Assembly (NCBI GenBank): GCA_905221605.1 | Contig: CAJNDS010000232.1 | Coordinates: 62,001 to 126,000, forward strand | Source: Symbiodinium natans | Lineage: Eukaryota > Sar > Dinophyceae > Suessiales > Symbiodiniaceae | Length of the DNA stretch: 64,000 bases | Reading direction: 5' to 3' | Shown here: in pieces, positions 33,181-46,500 of the stretch | Numbering within the stretch: the first letter of the stretch is position 1 | How the letters are laid out: each line of letters opens with the position of its first letter | Notes under the pieces: model-generated | What the model was told of the DNA's origin: nothing | Database searches by the model: none | What the model saw: only the letters and a program-made list of their open reading frames with translations | Position numbers and translations under genes: made by a program

Positions 33181-33985
33181 TAGAGCCGTGCCATAATTTA
33201 AATAATTCAAATATTTTAAACAATCTAATAATTTTAAAAATTTAAATCCGAAAGGGGGGGGGGACCACCCCCCCTCCCCAGAATTACATAATTAAATAAT
33301 TTAAATAAGACGGGGAGGTTTCGGATTTAAATTATTTAAATTGTTTAATCCTTAGGGGGCAGGGCGGGTGGCCCCCCCCCCCCTTTTCGGATTTAAATTA
33401 TTGAAATTATTGAAATTATGTAAATAATTTAAATCCGCTCGAAGCCTTAAATAATTGTTTAAATTATTTAAATTATTTAAATCCCGGCCGAATTAGATAA
33501 TTTAAATATTTTAAATCCGAAACCTGCCCGTCATATTCAAATTGAAATTATTTGATTCCCAGGCGATTTAAAGAATTTAGATAGTTTAAATAATGAAAAA
33601 TGATTTAAATCCGGCGGGCGGGGGGGGGACCACCCCCCCCCTCCCCAGAATTAAATAATTCAAAAAGTGTAAATAAGACGGGGAGGTTTCGGATTTAAGT
33701 TATTTGAATTATTTAAGTCTTAGGGGGCAGGGGGGGGTGGTCCCCCCCTTTTCGGATTTAAATTATTTAAAAATTATTTAAACTATTTCAATTATTTACA
33801 TTATGTAAATTGTTGATATTATTTACAAATTATTCACATTATTTAATTCCCGGCCGAAGTTAAATAACTTAAGTAATTTAAATCCGAAACCTGCCCGTCA
33901 TATTTATGTTATTTAATTATTTAAATAAATTTCGATACTTAAATTCTTTAAATTATTTAAATTACTTAAGTCAATCTAATTAAGT
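33181..33985. repeat. AT-rich TTTAAATTA repeat with C/G-run hairpins
   Basis: Irregular repeats of AAATTATTTAAAT alternate with G- and C-runs in opposite orientation (for example near 33256 and 33372, 33618 and 33727), which can pair. Blocks such as AGACGGGGAGGTTTCGGATT occur twice (33308 and 33676). Confidence 0.85.
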
Positions 33986-34014
33986 AAAAAACAATATAAA
34001 CCCAAGCAAGCACG

Positions 34015-34330
34015 AGAGCCCGGGGGGCTGGAGACTACAGTCAGAGAGCTCGGGGGCCTGCAGACTACAGCCAGACAGCCCGGGGGCCTGGTGACTACAG
34101 CGAGACAGACCGGGGGCCTGGAGACTACAGTCAGAGAGCTCGGGGGCCTGAGACTGCCCGGGACCCTGGTGACTACAGCGAGCCCAAAGGCCTGGAGACT
34201 CTACAGTCAGAGAGCTCGGGGGCCTGCAGACTACAGCCAGACAGCCCGGACCCTGGTGACAACGAGAGAGCCCGGGGGCCTGGAGACTACAGTCAGAGAG
34301 CTCGGGGGCCTGCAGACTACAGCCACAGCT
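34015..34330. repeat. 38-bp minisatellite
   Basis: Units read GGGGGCCTGGAGACTACAG, then TCAGAGAGCTC or CCAGACAGCCC, about eight copies with small deletions. The array forms the left edge of the 729-bp duplicated unit that follows. Confidence 0.85.
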
Positions 34331-35725
34331 CGGGGCCTACGGCCTGCTTCGCGGGAAATCCCGTGGGAAAAGGAAGCCCTTATTTTTGAAGTCTTGCGAG
34401 ATTTCTCGCGGGATGCGTTTTAATTTCGAAGGGGATCCGAGGGAAAACCAAGGGAAGTTCAAAGGGAAGTCCAAGGGAACAGTAAAAGGAAGCTTTGACT
34501 CTCACGGGAAACTGAAGGGAAACCAAAAAAAAATCAAAGGGAAACCACGGGAAAACCAGGAAAACTCAAGGGAGAGCTCGCGGGAATTTCTCCCGCCAAA
34601 ATTCGCGGGAGAAAAGTTTCGCGGGAGAAATATTCAAGGGGAATGCTTTTGTTAACGCTCGTCCCCGGACCCCCGGCTTTTTTTACAAGCCTTATGAATT
34701 AACAAAACAAAATGTTCTTTTTTAAAAGGACTAAGAAGCGCATTTAAATATTTTAAATGAGTATTTTTGTTGCTGTTTTTTTATTTTTCTTGTAAGGCCT
34801 AGGCTTTCAGAATTTCAGGAAAATTGCAAAAAAAACTTAAATGGTTTATTTGCTAAAAATTACAAACAAAAATCCAAAAATATAAGGTACCCATGGAACT
34901 TCATGGCCTTTCAAAATATTGAAATGCCCCTAGTTTCCTTAAAATCTATCAAAATTTAAACTAATATTCAAGTATTTTCCGGAAAGGGTCAGGCCCATTT
35001 GGGGGCCTGGAGACTCTACAGTCAGAGAGCTCGGGGGCCTGCAGACTACAGCCACAGCTCGGGGCCTACGGCCTGCTTCGCGGGAAATCCCGTGGGAAAA
35101 GGAAGCCCTTATTTTTGAAGTCTTGCGAGATTTCTCGCGGGATGCGTTTTAATTTCGAAGGGGATCCGAGGGAAAACCAAGGGAAGTTCAAAGGGAAGTC
35201 CAAGGGAACAGTAAAAGGAAGATTTGACTCTCACGGGAAACTGAAGGGAAACCAAAAAAAACATCAAAGGGAAACCACGGGAAAACCAGAAAAACTCAAG
35301 GGAGAGCTCGCGGGAATTTCTCCCGCCAAAATTCGCGGGAGAAAAGTTTCGCGGGAGAAATATTCAAGGGGAATGCTTTTGTTAACGCTCGTCCCCGGAC
35401 CCCCGGCTTTTTTTACAAGCCTTATGAATTAACAAAACAAAATGTTCTTTTTTAAAAGGACTAAGAAGCGCATTTAAATATTTTAAATGAGTATTTGTGT
35501 TGCTGTTTTTTTTATTTTTCTTGTAAGGCCTAGGCTTTCAGAATTTCAGGAAAATTGCAAAAAAAAAAACTTAAATGGTTTATTTGCTAAAAATTACAAA
35601 CAAAAATCCAAAAATATAACGTACCCATGGAACTTCATGGCCTTTCCAAATATTGAAATGCCCCTAGTTTCCTTAAAATCTATCAAATTTTAAACTAATA
35701 TTCAAGTATTTTCCAGAAAGGGTCA
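34282..35725. repeat. 729-bp tandem direct duplication
   Basis: 34282-34997 and 35006-35725 are almost identical (shared landmarks GGGGCCTACGGCCTGCTTCG at 34332 and 35061). The unit contains a GGGAAA-rich part with inverted CGCGGGA/TCCCGCG motifs, then an AT-rich tail ending TTTTCCGGAAAGGGTCAGGC, which is the start motif of the next satellite. Open frames in the two copies differ by frameshifts, so coding is unlikely. Confidence 0.9.
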
Positions 35726-35739
35726 GGCCCATTTAAATA

Positions 35740-38700
35740 AAAAAATAAACTCAGTAAAACTATTGGAAAATAAATTTATTTTCCGGAAAAGTCAGGCCCA
35801 TTTAAAATTTTAAAATCCTTAAAATCCTGAAAACCCTTAAAATTTTGAAAGCCCGGACCTTTCAATATTTTAAGGATTTTAAGGAATTTAACGCCTTTTA
35901 AATTTCTTAAAATCCTTAAAATCCTTAAAATTTTGAAAGAAAATTAAATTATTTTCCGGAAAGAGGCAGGCCCATTTAAAATTTTAAAAATCCTTAAAAT
36001 CCTTAAAATCCTTAAAATTTTGAAAGCCCGGGCCTTTCAAAATTTTAAGGATTTTAAGGAATTTAAGGCCTTTTAAATTTCTTAAAATCCTTAAAATCCT
36101 TAAAATCCTTAAAATTTTGCAAGAAAATTAGATTATTTTCCGGAAAGAGGCAGGCCCATTTAAAATTTTAAAAATCCTTAAAATCCTTAAAATCCTTAAA
36201 ATTTTGAAAGCCCGGGCCTTTCAAAATTTTAAGGATTTTAAGGAATTTAACGCCTTTTAAATTTCTTAAAATCCTTAAAATCCTTAAAATCCTTAAAAAT
36301 TTTGAAAGAAAATTAAATTATTTTCCGGAAAGAGGCAGGCCCATTTAAAATTTTAAAAATCCTTAAAATCCTTAAAATCCTTAAAATTTTGAAAGAAAAT
36401 TAAATTATTTTCCGGAAAGAGGCAGGCCCATTTAAAATTTTAAAAATCCTTAAAATCCTTAAAATCCTTAAAATTTTGAAAGCCCGGGCCTTTCAAAATT
36501 TTAAGGATTTTAAGGAATTTAAGCCTTTTAAATTTCTTAAAATCCTTAAAATCCTGGAAAAAATACCTTAAAATTTTGAAAGAAAATTAAATCATTCTCC
36601 GGAAAGAGGCAGGCCCATTTAAAATTTTAAAAATCCTTAAAACCCTTAAAATCCTTAAAATTTTGAAAGCCCGGGCCTTTCAAAATTTTAAGGATTTTAA
36701 GGAATTTAAGGCCTTTTAAATTTCTTAAAATCCTTAAAATCCTTAAAATCCTTAAAATTTTGAAAGAAAATTAAATTACTTTCCGGAAAGAGGCAGGCCC
36801 ATTTAAAATTTTAAAAATCCTTAAAATCCTTAAAATTTTGAAAGCCCGGGCCTTTCAAAATTTTAAGGATTTTAAGGAATTTAAGGCCTTTTAAATTTCT
36901 TAAAATCCTTAAAATCCTTAAAAACCTTAAAATTTTGAAAGAAAATTAAATCATTTTCCGGAAAGAGGCAGGCCCATTTAAAATTTCAAAAATCCTTAAA
37001 ATCCTTAAAATCCTTAAAATTTTGAAAGCCCGGGCCTTTCAAAATTTTAAGGATTTTAAGGAATTTAAGGCCTTTTAAATTTCTTAAAATCCTTAAAATC
37101 CTTAAAATCCTTGAAATTTTGAAAGAAAATTAAATCATTTTCCGGAAAGAGGCAGGCCCATTTAAAATTTTAAAAATCCTTAAAATCCTTAAAATCCTTA
37201 AAAATTTGAAAGGTTGGGGCTTTCAAAATTTTAAGGATTTTAAGGAATTTAAGGCCTTTTAAAATTCTTAAAATCCTTAAAATCCTTAAAATCCTTAAAA
37301 TTTTGAAAGAAAATTAAATTATTTTCCGGAAAGAGGCAGGCCCATTTAAAATTTTAAAAATCCTTAAAATCCTTAAAATCCTTAAAATTTTGAAAGGTTG
37401 GGGCTTTCAAAATGTTAAGGATTTTAAGGAATTTAAGGCCTTTTAAATTTCTTAAAATCCTTAAAATCCTTAAAATCCTTAAAATTTTGAAAGAAAATTA
37501 AATCATTTTCCGGAAAGAGGCAGGCCCATGTAAAATTTTAAAAATCCTTAAAATCCTTAAAATCCTTAAAATTTTGAAAGCCCGGGCCTTTCAAAATTTT
37601 AAGGATTTTAAGGAATTTAAGGCCTTTTAAATTTCTTAAAATCCTTAAAATCCTTAAAATCCTTAAAATTTTGAAAGAAAAATAAATTATTTTCCGGAAA
37701 GAGGCAGGACCATTTAAAATTTTAAAAATCCTTAAAATCCTTAAAATCCTTAAAATTTTGAAAGGTTGGGGCTTTCAAAATTTTAAGGATTTTAAGGAAT
37801 TTAAGGCCTTTTAAATTTCTTAAAATCCTTAAAATCCTTTAAAATTTTGAAAGAAAATTGAATTATTTTCCGGACAGAGGCAGGCCCATTTAAAATTTTA
37901 AAAATCCTTAAAATCCTTAAAATTTTGAAAGGTTGGGGCTTTCAAAATTTTAAGGATTTTAAGGAATTTAACGCCTTTTAAATTTCTTAAAAACCTTAAA
38001 ATCCTTAAAATTTTGAAATAAAATTAAAATATATTCCGGAAAGAGTCAGGCCCATTTAAAATTTTAAAAATCCTTAAAATCCTTAAAATCCTTAAAATTT
38101 TGAAAGCCCCAACCTTTCAAAATTTTAAGGATTTTAAGGATTTTAAGGATTTTTAACATTTTAAATGGGCTTGCCTCTTTCCGGAGAATGATTTAATTTT
38201 CTTTCAAAATTTTAAGGATTTTAAGGATTTTAAGGATTTTAAGAAATTTAAAAGGCCTTAAATTCCTTAAAATCCTTAAAATTTTGAAAGCCCCAACCTT
38301 TCAAAATTTTAAGGATTTTAAGGATTTTAAGGATTTTTAAAGTTTTAAATGGGCCTGCCTCTTTCCGGAAAATAATATAATTTTCTTTCAAAATTTTCAG
38401 GATTTTAAGGATTTTAAGAAATTTAAAAGGCCTTAAATTCCTTAAAATCCTTAAGATTTTGAAAGGCCCGGGCTTTCAAAATTTTAAGGATTTTAAGGAT
38501 TTTCAGGATTCTTAAAATTTTAAATGGGCCTGCCTCTTTCCGGAAAATGATTTAATTTTCTTTCAAAATTTTAAGGATTTTAAGGATTTTAAGGATTTTA
38601 AGGATTTTAAGAAATTTAAAAGGCCTTAAATTCCTTAAAATCCTTAAAATTTTGAAAGCCCCAACCTTTCAAAATTTTAAGGATTTTAAGGATTTTGAGG

Positions 38701-40260
38701 ATTTTTAAAATTTTAAATGGGCCTGCCTCTTTCCGGAAAATAATATAATTTTCTTTCAAAATTTTAAGGATTTTAAGGATTTTAAGAAATTTAAAAGGCC
38801 TTAAATTCCTTAAAATCCTTAAAATTTTGAAAGGCCCGGGCTTTCAAAATTTTAAGGATTTTAAGGATTTTAAGGATTTTTAAAATGTTAAATGGGCCTG
38901 CCTCTTTCCGGAAAACAATTTAATGTTCTTTCAAAATTTTAAGGATTTTAAGGATTTTAAGAAATTTAAAAGGCCTTAAATTCCTTAAAATCCTTAAAAT
39001 TTTGAAAGCCCCAACCTTTCAAAATTTTAAGGATTTTAAGGATTTTTAAAATTTTAAATGGGCCTGCCTCTTCCCGGAAAATGATTTAATTTTCTTTCAA
39101 CATTTTAAGGATTTTAAGGTTTTTAAGAAATTTAAAAGGCCTTAAATTCCTTAAAATCCTTAAAATTTTGAAAGCCCCAACCTTTCAAAATTTTAAGGAT
39201 TTTAAGGATTTTAAGGATTTTTAAAATTTTAAATGGGCCTGCCTCTTTCCGGAAAACAATTTAATTTTCTTTCAAAATTTGAAGGATTTTAAGGATTTTA
39301 AGAAATTTAAAAGGCCTTAAATTCCTTAAAATCCTTAAAATTTTGAAAGGCCCGGGCTTTCAAAATTTTAAGGATTTTAGGGATTTTAAGGATTTTGAAA
39401 ATTTTAAATGGGCCTGCCTCTTTCCGAAAATAATTTAATTTTCTTTCAAAATTTTAAGGATTTTAAGGATTTTAAGAAATTTAAAAGGCGTTAAATTCCT
39501 TAAAATCCTTAAAATTTGGAAAGCCCCAACCTTTCAAAATTTTAAGGATTTTAAGGATTTTAAGGATTTTTAAAATTTTAAATGGGTCTGCCTCTTTCCG
39601 GAAAATAATTTAATTTTCTTTCAAAATTTTAAGGATTTTAAGGATTTTAAGGATTTTAAGAAATTTAAAAGGCCTTAAATTCCTTAAAATCCTTAAAATT
39701 TTGAAAGGCCCGGGCTTTCAAAATTTTAAGGATTTTAAGGATTTTTAAAATTTTAAATGGGCCTGCCTCTTTCCGGAAAATAATTTAGTTTTCTTTCAAA
39801 ATTTTAAGGATTTTAAGGATTTTAAGAAATTTAAAAGGCCTTAAATTCCTTAAAATCCTTTAAATTTTGAAAGGCCCGGGCTTTCAAAATTTTAAGGATT
39901 TTAAGGATTTTTAAAATTTTAAATGGGCCTGCCTCTTTCCGGAAAAGAATTTAATTTTCTTTCAAAATTTTAAGGATTTTAAGGTTTTTAAGAAATTTAA
40001 AAGGCCTTAAATTCCTTAAAATCCTTAAAATTTTGAAAGGCCCGGGCTTTCAAAATTTTAAGGATTGTAAGGATTTTAAGGATTTTTTTTAAATGGGCCT
40101 GCCTCTTTCCGGAAAATAATTTAATTTCCTTTCAAAATTTTAAGGATTTTAAGGATTTTAAGAAATTTAAAAGGCCTTAAATTCCTTAAAATCCTTAAAA
40201 TTTTGAAAGGTCCGGGCTTTCAAAATTTTAAGGATTTTGTGGTCCTTTTAAAATTTTGGA
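35740..40260. repeat. satellite of about 183 bp, with an orientation switch at 38.11 kb
   Basis: The unit holds TTTTCCGGAAAGAGGCAGGC, AAAATCCTTAAAATCC runs, GAAAGCCCGGGCCTTTC (itself a palindrome) and TTAAGGAATTTAAGGCC. About 13 units run forward (landmark AAAGAGGCAGGCCC near 36132, 36415, 36600, 36783, 37142, 37327, 37511) and about 12 run reversed (GGGCCTGCCTCTTTCC after 38160). The two halves form an imperfect inverted repeat with arms of about 2.1-2.3 kb, centred near 38111 in GAAAGCCCCAACCTTTC. No coding potential. Confidence 0.95.
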
Positions 40261-40599
40261 AAACCCCTAAATTCCTTAAAATCCTTAACGTTTTGGAAGG
40301 CGAAGCAGGACCGTCAAATAACGCATAAAGGTCCTACATACATATATATATATATATATAATCTTGGCTACTATATAATCTCTAAGGAACGGCGAACAGC
40401 ATAAATTCGGGTTACCGATAGTCCAAACCTAAGGAACAGCTAGAAGTAGTTTTTTTGTTGCTATCATCCTTGTTGTAAGGAACAGCTGAAACTAAAATTA
40501 TTGCCAGGGTACAAAGTTCAGTATAGGACCCTAAACCCTAAACCTTAAACCCTAAACCCTAAACCCTAAATCCTAAATCCTAAACCCGAATCAGTATAG

Positions 40600-43500
40600 G
40601 ATGCAGCTCACCAGCTTCATCATCATTCTCCTCATGGTCGCCGCCGTGGCCTCCATCCTCGTGAATGCCACAGGCCCTGATGCCGCGGATCCGCGCCTTG
40701 GTGTAGTCGTTTAGGGTACAGGGTTTAGGGTTTAGGGTTTCGGGTTTCGGGTTTAATTTAAGGGTTTAGGGTGTAGGGTTTAGGTTTTGGGTTTTTAGGG
40801 TTAGGGTCCTTCTGTTACTTTCTGGGTTCCCTTGTCAAATAACCTTGTAAGGCTTAAGGCCAAAAAAGGGTAGCCCAAGGCTCTCCTACACCACCGGGAT
40901 TGCCATCGGGATCATCGTCCTCATCAACGCCGGCATTGCCGCCTGGACCGAGCACAAGGCGGGCGATGCCCTCGAGGCGCTGTCCAAGATGACCCAGGCC
41001 AACATCTACGTGGTGCGCGATGGGAAGGAAGTGCAGGTGCCTTTGGGCGAATTTTATGTGAAGCCCTTGAATTTAGGGGGGGCCATACATACCCTGCTCT
41101 TACTATGAATTAATGACTCTAATCCCTATGAAGGTTTTTGAACCCTAAACCTCTTTTAGGGTTCTTATGTCGTCCCCAAGCTTGTAGTGCCGAATTCTAT
41201 GAACCCTAAACCACCCCCTTTGAGGGTTCTAATGTCGTCCTCAAGGTGCCTGTGCCAAGCGTGGTGGCTGGAGACATCGTCGTCCTCGGAACCGGCGACG
41301 TCGTGCCTGCAGACCTGCGCCTTATCGAGGCCAAGGACTTCAAGGTCAGCGAGATGGCGCTCACAGGTGGGGGGTTTAGGGTTTAGGGTTTAGGGTTTAG
41401 GGTTTAGGGTTTAGGGTTTAGGGTTTAGGGTTTAGGGTTTAGGGTTTAGGGTTTAGGGACAAGCCTTTGCAAAAGGGTTTAGGGTGTAGGGTTTATGGAA
41501 GGTTTCCGAAATGTGGGGTACCTTATTGGGGTCCTTATTATAAGGGAGCCCTACCTTTTTGGGGGGTCTATATTCGGGATCCCTTGCCCTAAACCCTAAA
41601 CCCCAAACCCCCAGCCCTTGTTTGCGTAAACCCCCAGGCGAACCCGATGACGTGGCCAAGACCTCCAAGGTGAAAGAGAAAAAGGATGGTGCCCCTGAGA
41701 AGCTACTTGGTAGCTACAGGTTTAGGGTTTAGGGTTTAGGGTTTAGGGTTTAGGGTTTAGGGTTTAGGGTTAGACGCTTCTCTATATCCCCCTGGGGAAT
41801 GATTTCTGTTATATAAAGCCCAAGAGGGTATCAAAACATATTATGTTTATTAGGGTTCTAAGGGGAGTATAGTACTCGGTGGCCCAGTGGTACCCCTTTA
41901 CTTTTTTTTGTTTGCTCTGGGTTCCCTGAAAAAGTAACCAACCAAAAAATGGTGCCCTTATTGCAATACTGTTACTGGGCTACCAAGGCTAACTCCCGAG
42001 ACTTGGTAGGCATTTGGGACAGTTTTATGTTTTCCCTTATTGGGTTTAAGAGGATCATAGTAAACCCTAAGCCCTAAGCCCTAAGCCCTAAACCCTAAAC
42101 CCTAAACCCTAAACCCTAAACCCTAAACCCTAAACCCTAAACCCTAAACCCTAAACCCTAAACCCTAAACCCTAAACCCTAACATCATCCTAGGAGACCA
42201 TGGCCTTCTCCGGCTGCAGCATCACCAGCGGCTTGGGGCGCGGCCTCATCACGGACACGGGGGAAGGTTTGAACAGGCTTTTTTCTTTTAATCTTTTTTT
42301 AAACTGCCCTTAAATCCCCTATATAAATAATCCTTATAAAAAACCATGAAAGATTAAGTTCTAATCCCCTATAGAAGTAATCCTTATAAAAAGCCATAAG
42401 AAGAAGTTAGGTTTTGTAGGGCTCCCAAACCTACCCAAGGACACGGGCATGAACACCCGCATCGGCCGCATCGCAAAGCTTCTGGCTGGCTCTTAGGGTT
42501 TAGGGTTTAGGGTTTAGGGTTTAGGGTTTAGGGTTTAGGGTTGGTTTAGGGTTTGGTTTTTTGGTAGAAACTACCATAAGGAGGCTAAAAGTATAACTTC
42601 TAGGAGGGGTTCAGAAGTCAGCCAAGGCTGATCGCTGGCGAGGATGGGGGGACGAAGACCACCTGCTTCTGCTTCTTACGTAGCCAACAGTAGAACTTTA
42701 AACTTTCTGGGTTTAACCCTATTTATTTAATAGGACTTTAATGAAGTGTAACTTTTTTGCCCCTTGGTTATTGGAGCAATAAGGCTTCCCGGACACTTCG
42801 GGAAACCAAACGCCCCTGCAGCAGAACCTGAACAAGCTGGGTGCACGCATCGGTGTTCTTGCCATCGTTACTAGGACCGGGAGTAGGCCCTTTTTTCCTT
42901 TCTTTAGGGTCGGGGTTGCCTTAGAATCCCCTTAAAACCAAAAGGGGCACCCTTTTTATTCCTAGGTTACTCCCGGGTCTAGGTTATCTGCGTTGGCATC
43001 TTCATCATCGGCTGGGTCACGGACCGCAAAGACCCGTCCAATCCTGAGAGTGCTGCATGGCTCTACATGATCCATGGGAGTACTTGGGAAGAGTTTTTTT
43101 TTTTATTTTGGTTACGATAATTATGAAGAAACAGCTGATTTTCAATTTTTGCTAGGGTTCCCAGTTCATCGAAGGCCCTAACCGTGCACCCTAAACCCTA
43201 AACCCCAAACAAGGATCTTGGTGTCTGTCACCTTGGCGGTTGCTGCCATCCCAGAGGGCATCCCGCTCTGCGTGACCATCTCCCTGTCCATCGGATGCTC
43301 CGAGATGGTCAACCAGGAGGTGCTGGAACCCTAAACCCTAAACCCTACACTCTAAACCGTAAACCCTAAACCCTAAACCCTAACCCTAAACCCTACATGC
43401 CCCGAGGTGCTGGTCCGAAAGCTCGCGGCTGTGGAGACGCTGGGCTCCGCTTCCGTCATCTGCAGCGACAAGACCGGAACGCTCACAGAAGGCCCCAAAA

Positions 43501-46500
43501 CCGGAACCCCTAAACCCTAAACCCTAAACCCTAAACCCTAAACCCTAAACCCTAAACCCTAAACCCTACGGAAGGCAAGATGACCATGGTCGGCATGTAC
43601 ACGGCCGGCGTGACCTACGACGTGACCGGCAAAGGCTTTGACCCAGAGGTGGGGCAAGTGCAACGCAGCGGAAGCAATACCAACAGTGGCAAGGACATGG
43701 GCGTGAAGAGCAACTTGCTTGCGGCCATCCTTTGCTGCAACACCACGCTCTCGAAGGAGAAGGATGCTTTGGTAGCCCAGTGGTACCCCTTTTCCCTTTT
43801 TTTGGTTCAAGGTCCCTTAAACAAGTAACCAACCCAAAACAGGGGGGTGCCCTTATTAGAATATGGTTACTGGCCTAAACCCGAAACCCTAAACCCTAAA
43901 CCCTAAGCCCTAAACCCTAAACCCTAAACCTACCAAGGATGAAGACGGAGTGATGAAGTGGACTCCCAAGGGCAACTCCTCCGAGGCGCCCATCGTCGTG
44001 GCCGCGCGCAAGGTGGGACTCTCGGAGACGATTGCCAACGAGTACCCAAGAGTTCTGGAGGTACCTCCATCCCCCTTGGAAATTGTTTTTTTTTTCATTT
44101 TTGCTCATATAAAACCCAAGAGGATATTAAGAATATTGTTTTTGTATAGAGGTTAAAAGGGGAGTATAGGTTCTAGGGCTTTAGGGCTTTAGGGGCTTAG
44201 AGGGGCTTAGGGGCTTAGTTAGGTTGGGAGTATTAGGTGCCTTTCTCATCCTCCCGGAAGATGATGCTCACGGTGTCGCAAGTGAAGGGCACCGAGATCT
44301 GCCCCGGGGGGATGCCCCTGCCGGCCGGCACCAACTACCTGGCCGTGTGCAAGGGGGCACCCAACTACATCATCGACCTCTGCAGTGAACAGCTGCTTAC
44401 TTTCGCCTTGAGTTGAACTTTAAGCTTTTTTTTGGGGTTTCCTTATTATTTAGTAGGAATATTATTAAAAGTTTAACTTTTTTCACCCTTGGGTTATTAG
44501 AGAAGTAAGGCTGAAGGAAGATGGCAGTGTCGCAACTTGGTAGCCCAACGGTAGCCCCTTTCCCCTTTTTTTTCAAGGTTCCCTTATAAAGTATCCAACC
44601 CTACAAGAGGGTGCCCTTATCGTAATATGGTTACTGGGCTACTCAGGCAAAGCTCACGGAGGACGACAAGAAGGACATCCTGAAGATCGTTGACGGCTAC
44701 TCCGCGCGTGCACTTCGCGTCCTGGCCATCGCTGCCCGGCCCATGAGCCTTTGTCATGGTTGGGTAACATGTTTACAATTCTTTAAGGGCACTTATAGGG
44801 TACTTAAACACAATAAGGAACAGCAAAAATAGACTTTTAATGTGATCCCAACCATGAACTAGGAGCTCCCTCCCCTACGACGAGAACAACGAGGACATCT
44901 CGACGGACCAGAAGTTCGAGGCGTGCCGGAAGCAGCTGCGCCTGATACTTTGTCAGAGTTGGGTAACATTTGTTTTTGCATTTTTAAGGGTACTTCAACC
45001 CAATAAGGAATAAACCAAAATGTGAATTTTAATATTACCCCAACAATGAACTAGGATTGAACCCAATAAGAAATATAAAACAAAAGATGAATTTGAATAT
45101 TAACCCAACAATGAAACTAGGATTGGGCTGGTCGCATCCATCGATCCTGAGCGAGATGGTGTTCCCGACTCGGTCCTTGCCGCCCGCGGCGCGGGCATCC
45201 GTGTGGTGATGATCACCGGCGACTACCTGCTCACCGCCATTGCCATTGCCAAGAACCTTAGGAGCCCAACAGGTGAAAGCTTTTTGGGAACACTAAACCC
45301 CTACCAAAAGAAAAAGTTTAAACTTTTTTTGGGGGCCAGGGGTATTGGGCAACCAAGGAACGTCAACATCCTTCAGCCTTGCGATGACCCGGATGTTTCC
45401 GCCGTGGACTGCGCTTGCCTCCGCCCCGATGGCGAGTACTTGGATTCCAGGGAGATGGACAAGCTGACGGGCTCTGTCCGCGTCTTCGCCCGCGCAAAGC
45501 CCGAGGACAAGCTGGAGATCGTGAAGAGCATCCTAGTAGTAGAGTAGGCAACCTTTAAACCTTTTTTGGGGTAGTAGAATCCCCTTAGAATCCCTAAACC
45601 CTAAACCCTAAACCCTAAACCCTAAACCCTAAACCCTAAACCCTAAACCCTAAACCCCAGGTTATTGGACAACTAAGGCATCCAGCGCCAAGGACAGGTA
45701 GCAGCGATGACCGGTGATGGAGTCAATGATGCCCCAGCCCTGAACCTAGATCCCTCCTTGGGAATCATTTTTTGTTATTTTTTGTTTATATTAAACCCAA
45801 GAGGGTATGAAAGATATTGTTTTTATTCCCCCCTTGGGATTTGTTTGTCTTTTTGTTGATGTTAAACCCAAGAGGGTATTAGAAATGATATGTTTATTAA
45901 GGTTGAATTGTTTTTTGTTATTTTTGTCTATATTATACACAAGAGGGTATGAAAGCTATTGTTTTTATTGAGGTTCTAGGGGGGGGGGTATAGGAACCTA
46001 TATCCCCCCTTGGGAGTTTTTTTTGTTTTTGTTGATGTTAAACCCAAGAGGGTATTAAAAATAATGTGTTTTTTTAAGGTTCTAAGAGGGGGAATAGGAA
46101 CCTTACTTAGCCAACAGTTGAACTTTAAGATTCTTGGGGTTCCTTATGTACTAGGAATAAGAAAGTTTAACCTTTTTCCCGCCCTTTAAACCCTAAACCC
46201 TAAACCTTAAGTTCTTGGAGAAGTAAGGAACCAAGCAGACATCGGCGTCGCCATGGGCATCCAGGGGACGGAGGTGGCCAAGGGTGCCTCCGACATGATC
46301 CTGACCGATGACAACTTTTGCTCCTAGGTATCCCCAAGGTTTAGGGTTTAGGGTTTGCCATTTTTCTTTTACTGGATTAAAAGGACCATATTCCACAAAC
46401 ATGTTTGAGAAAAACTCGTTCCAGAGGGTTTTTAATCCTAAACCCTAAACCCTCAACCCTCTAACCCTCTAAACCCTCAACCCTCTAAACCCTGAACCCT

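Noticed and set aside
35740-40260. CRISPR-like regular repeats
   Set aside because: Units of about 183 bp have no unique spacers and the array flips orientation; it is a eukaryotic satellite.
45203-45547. A 114-aa frame as a separate gene
   Set aside because: It is two ATPase exons read through intron 18; the spliced frame matches the P-type ATPase family better.
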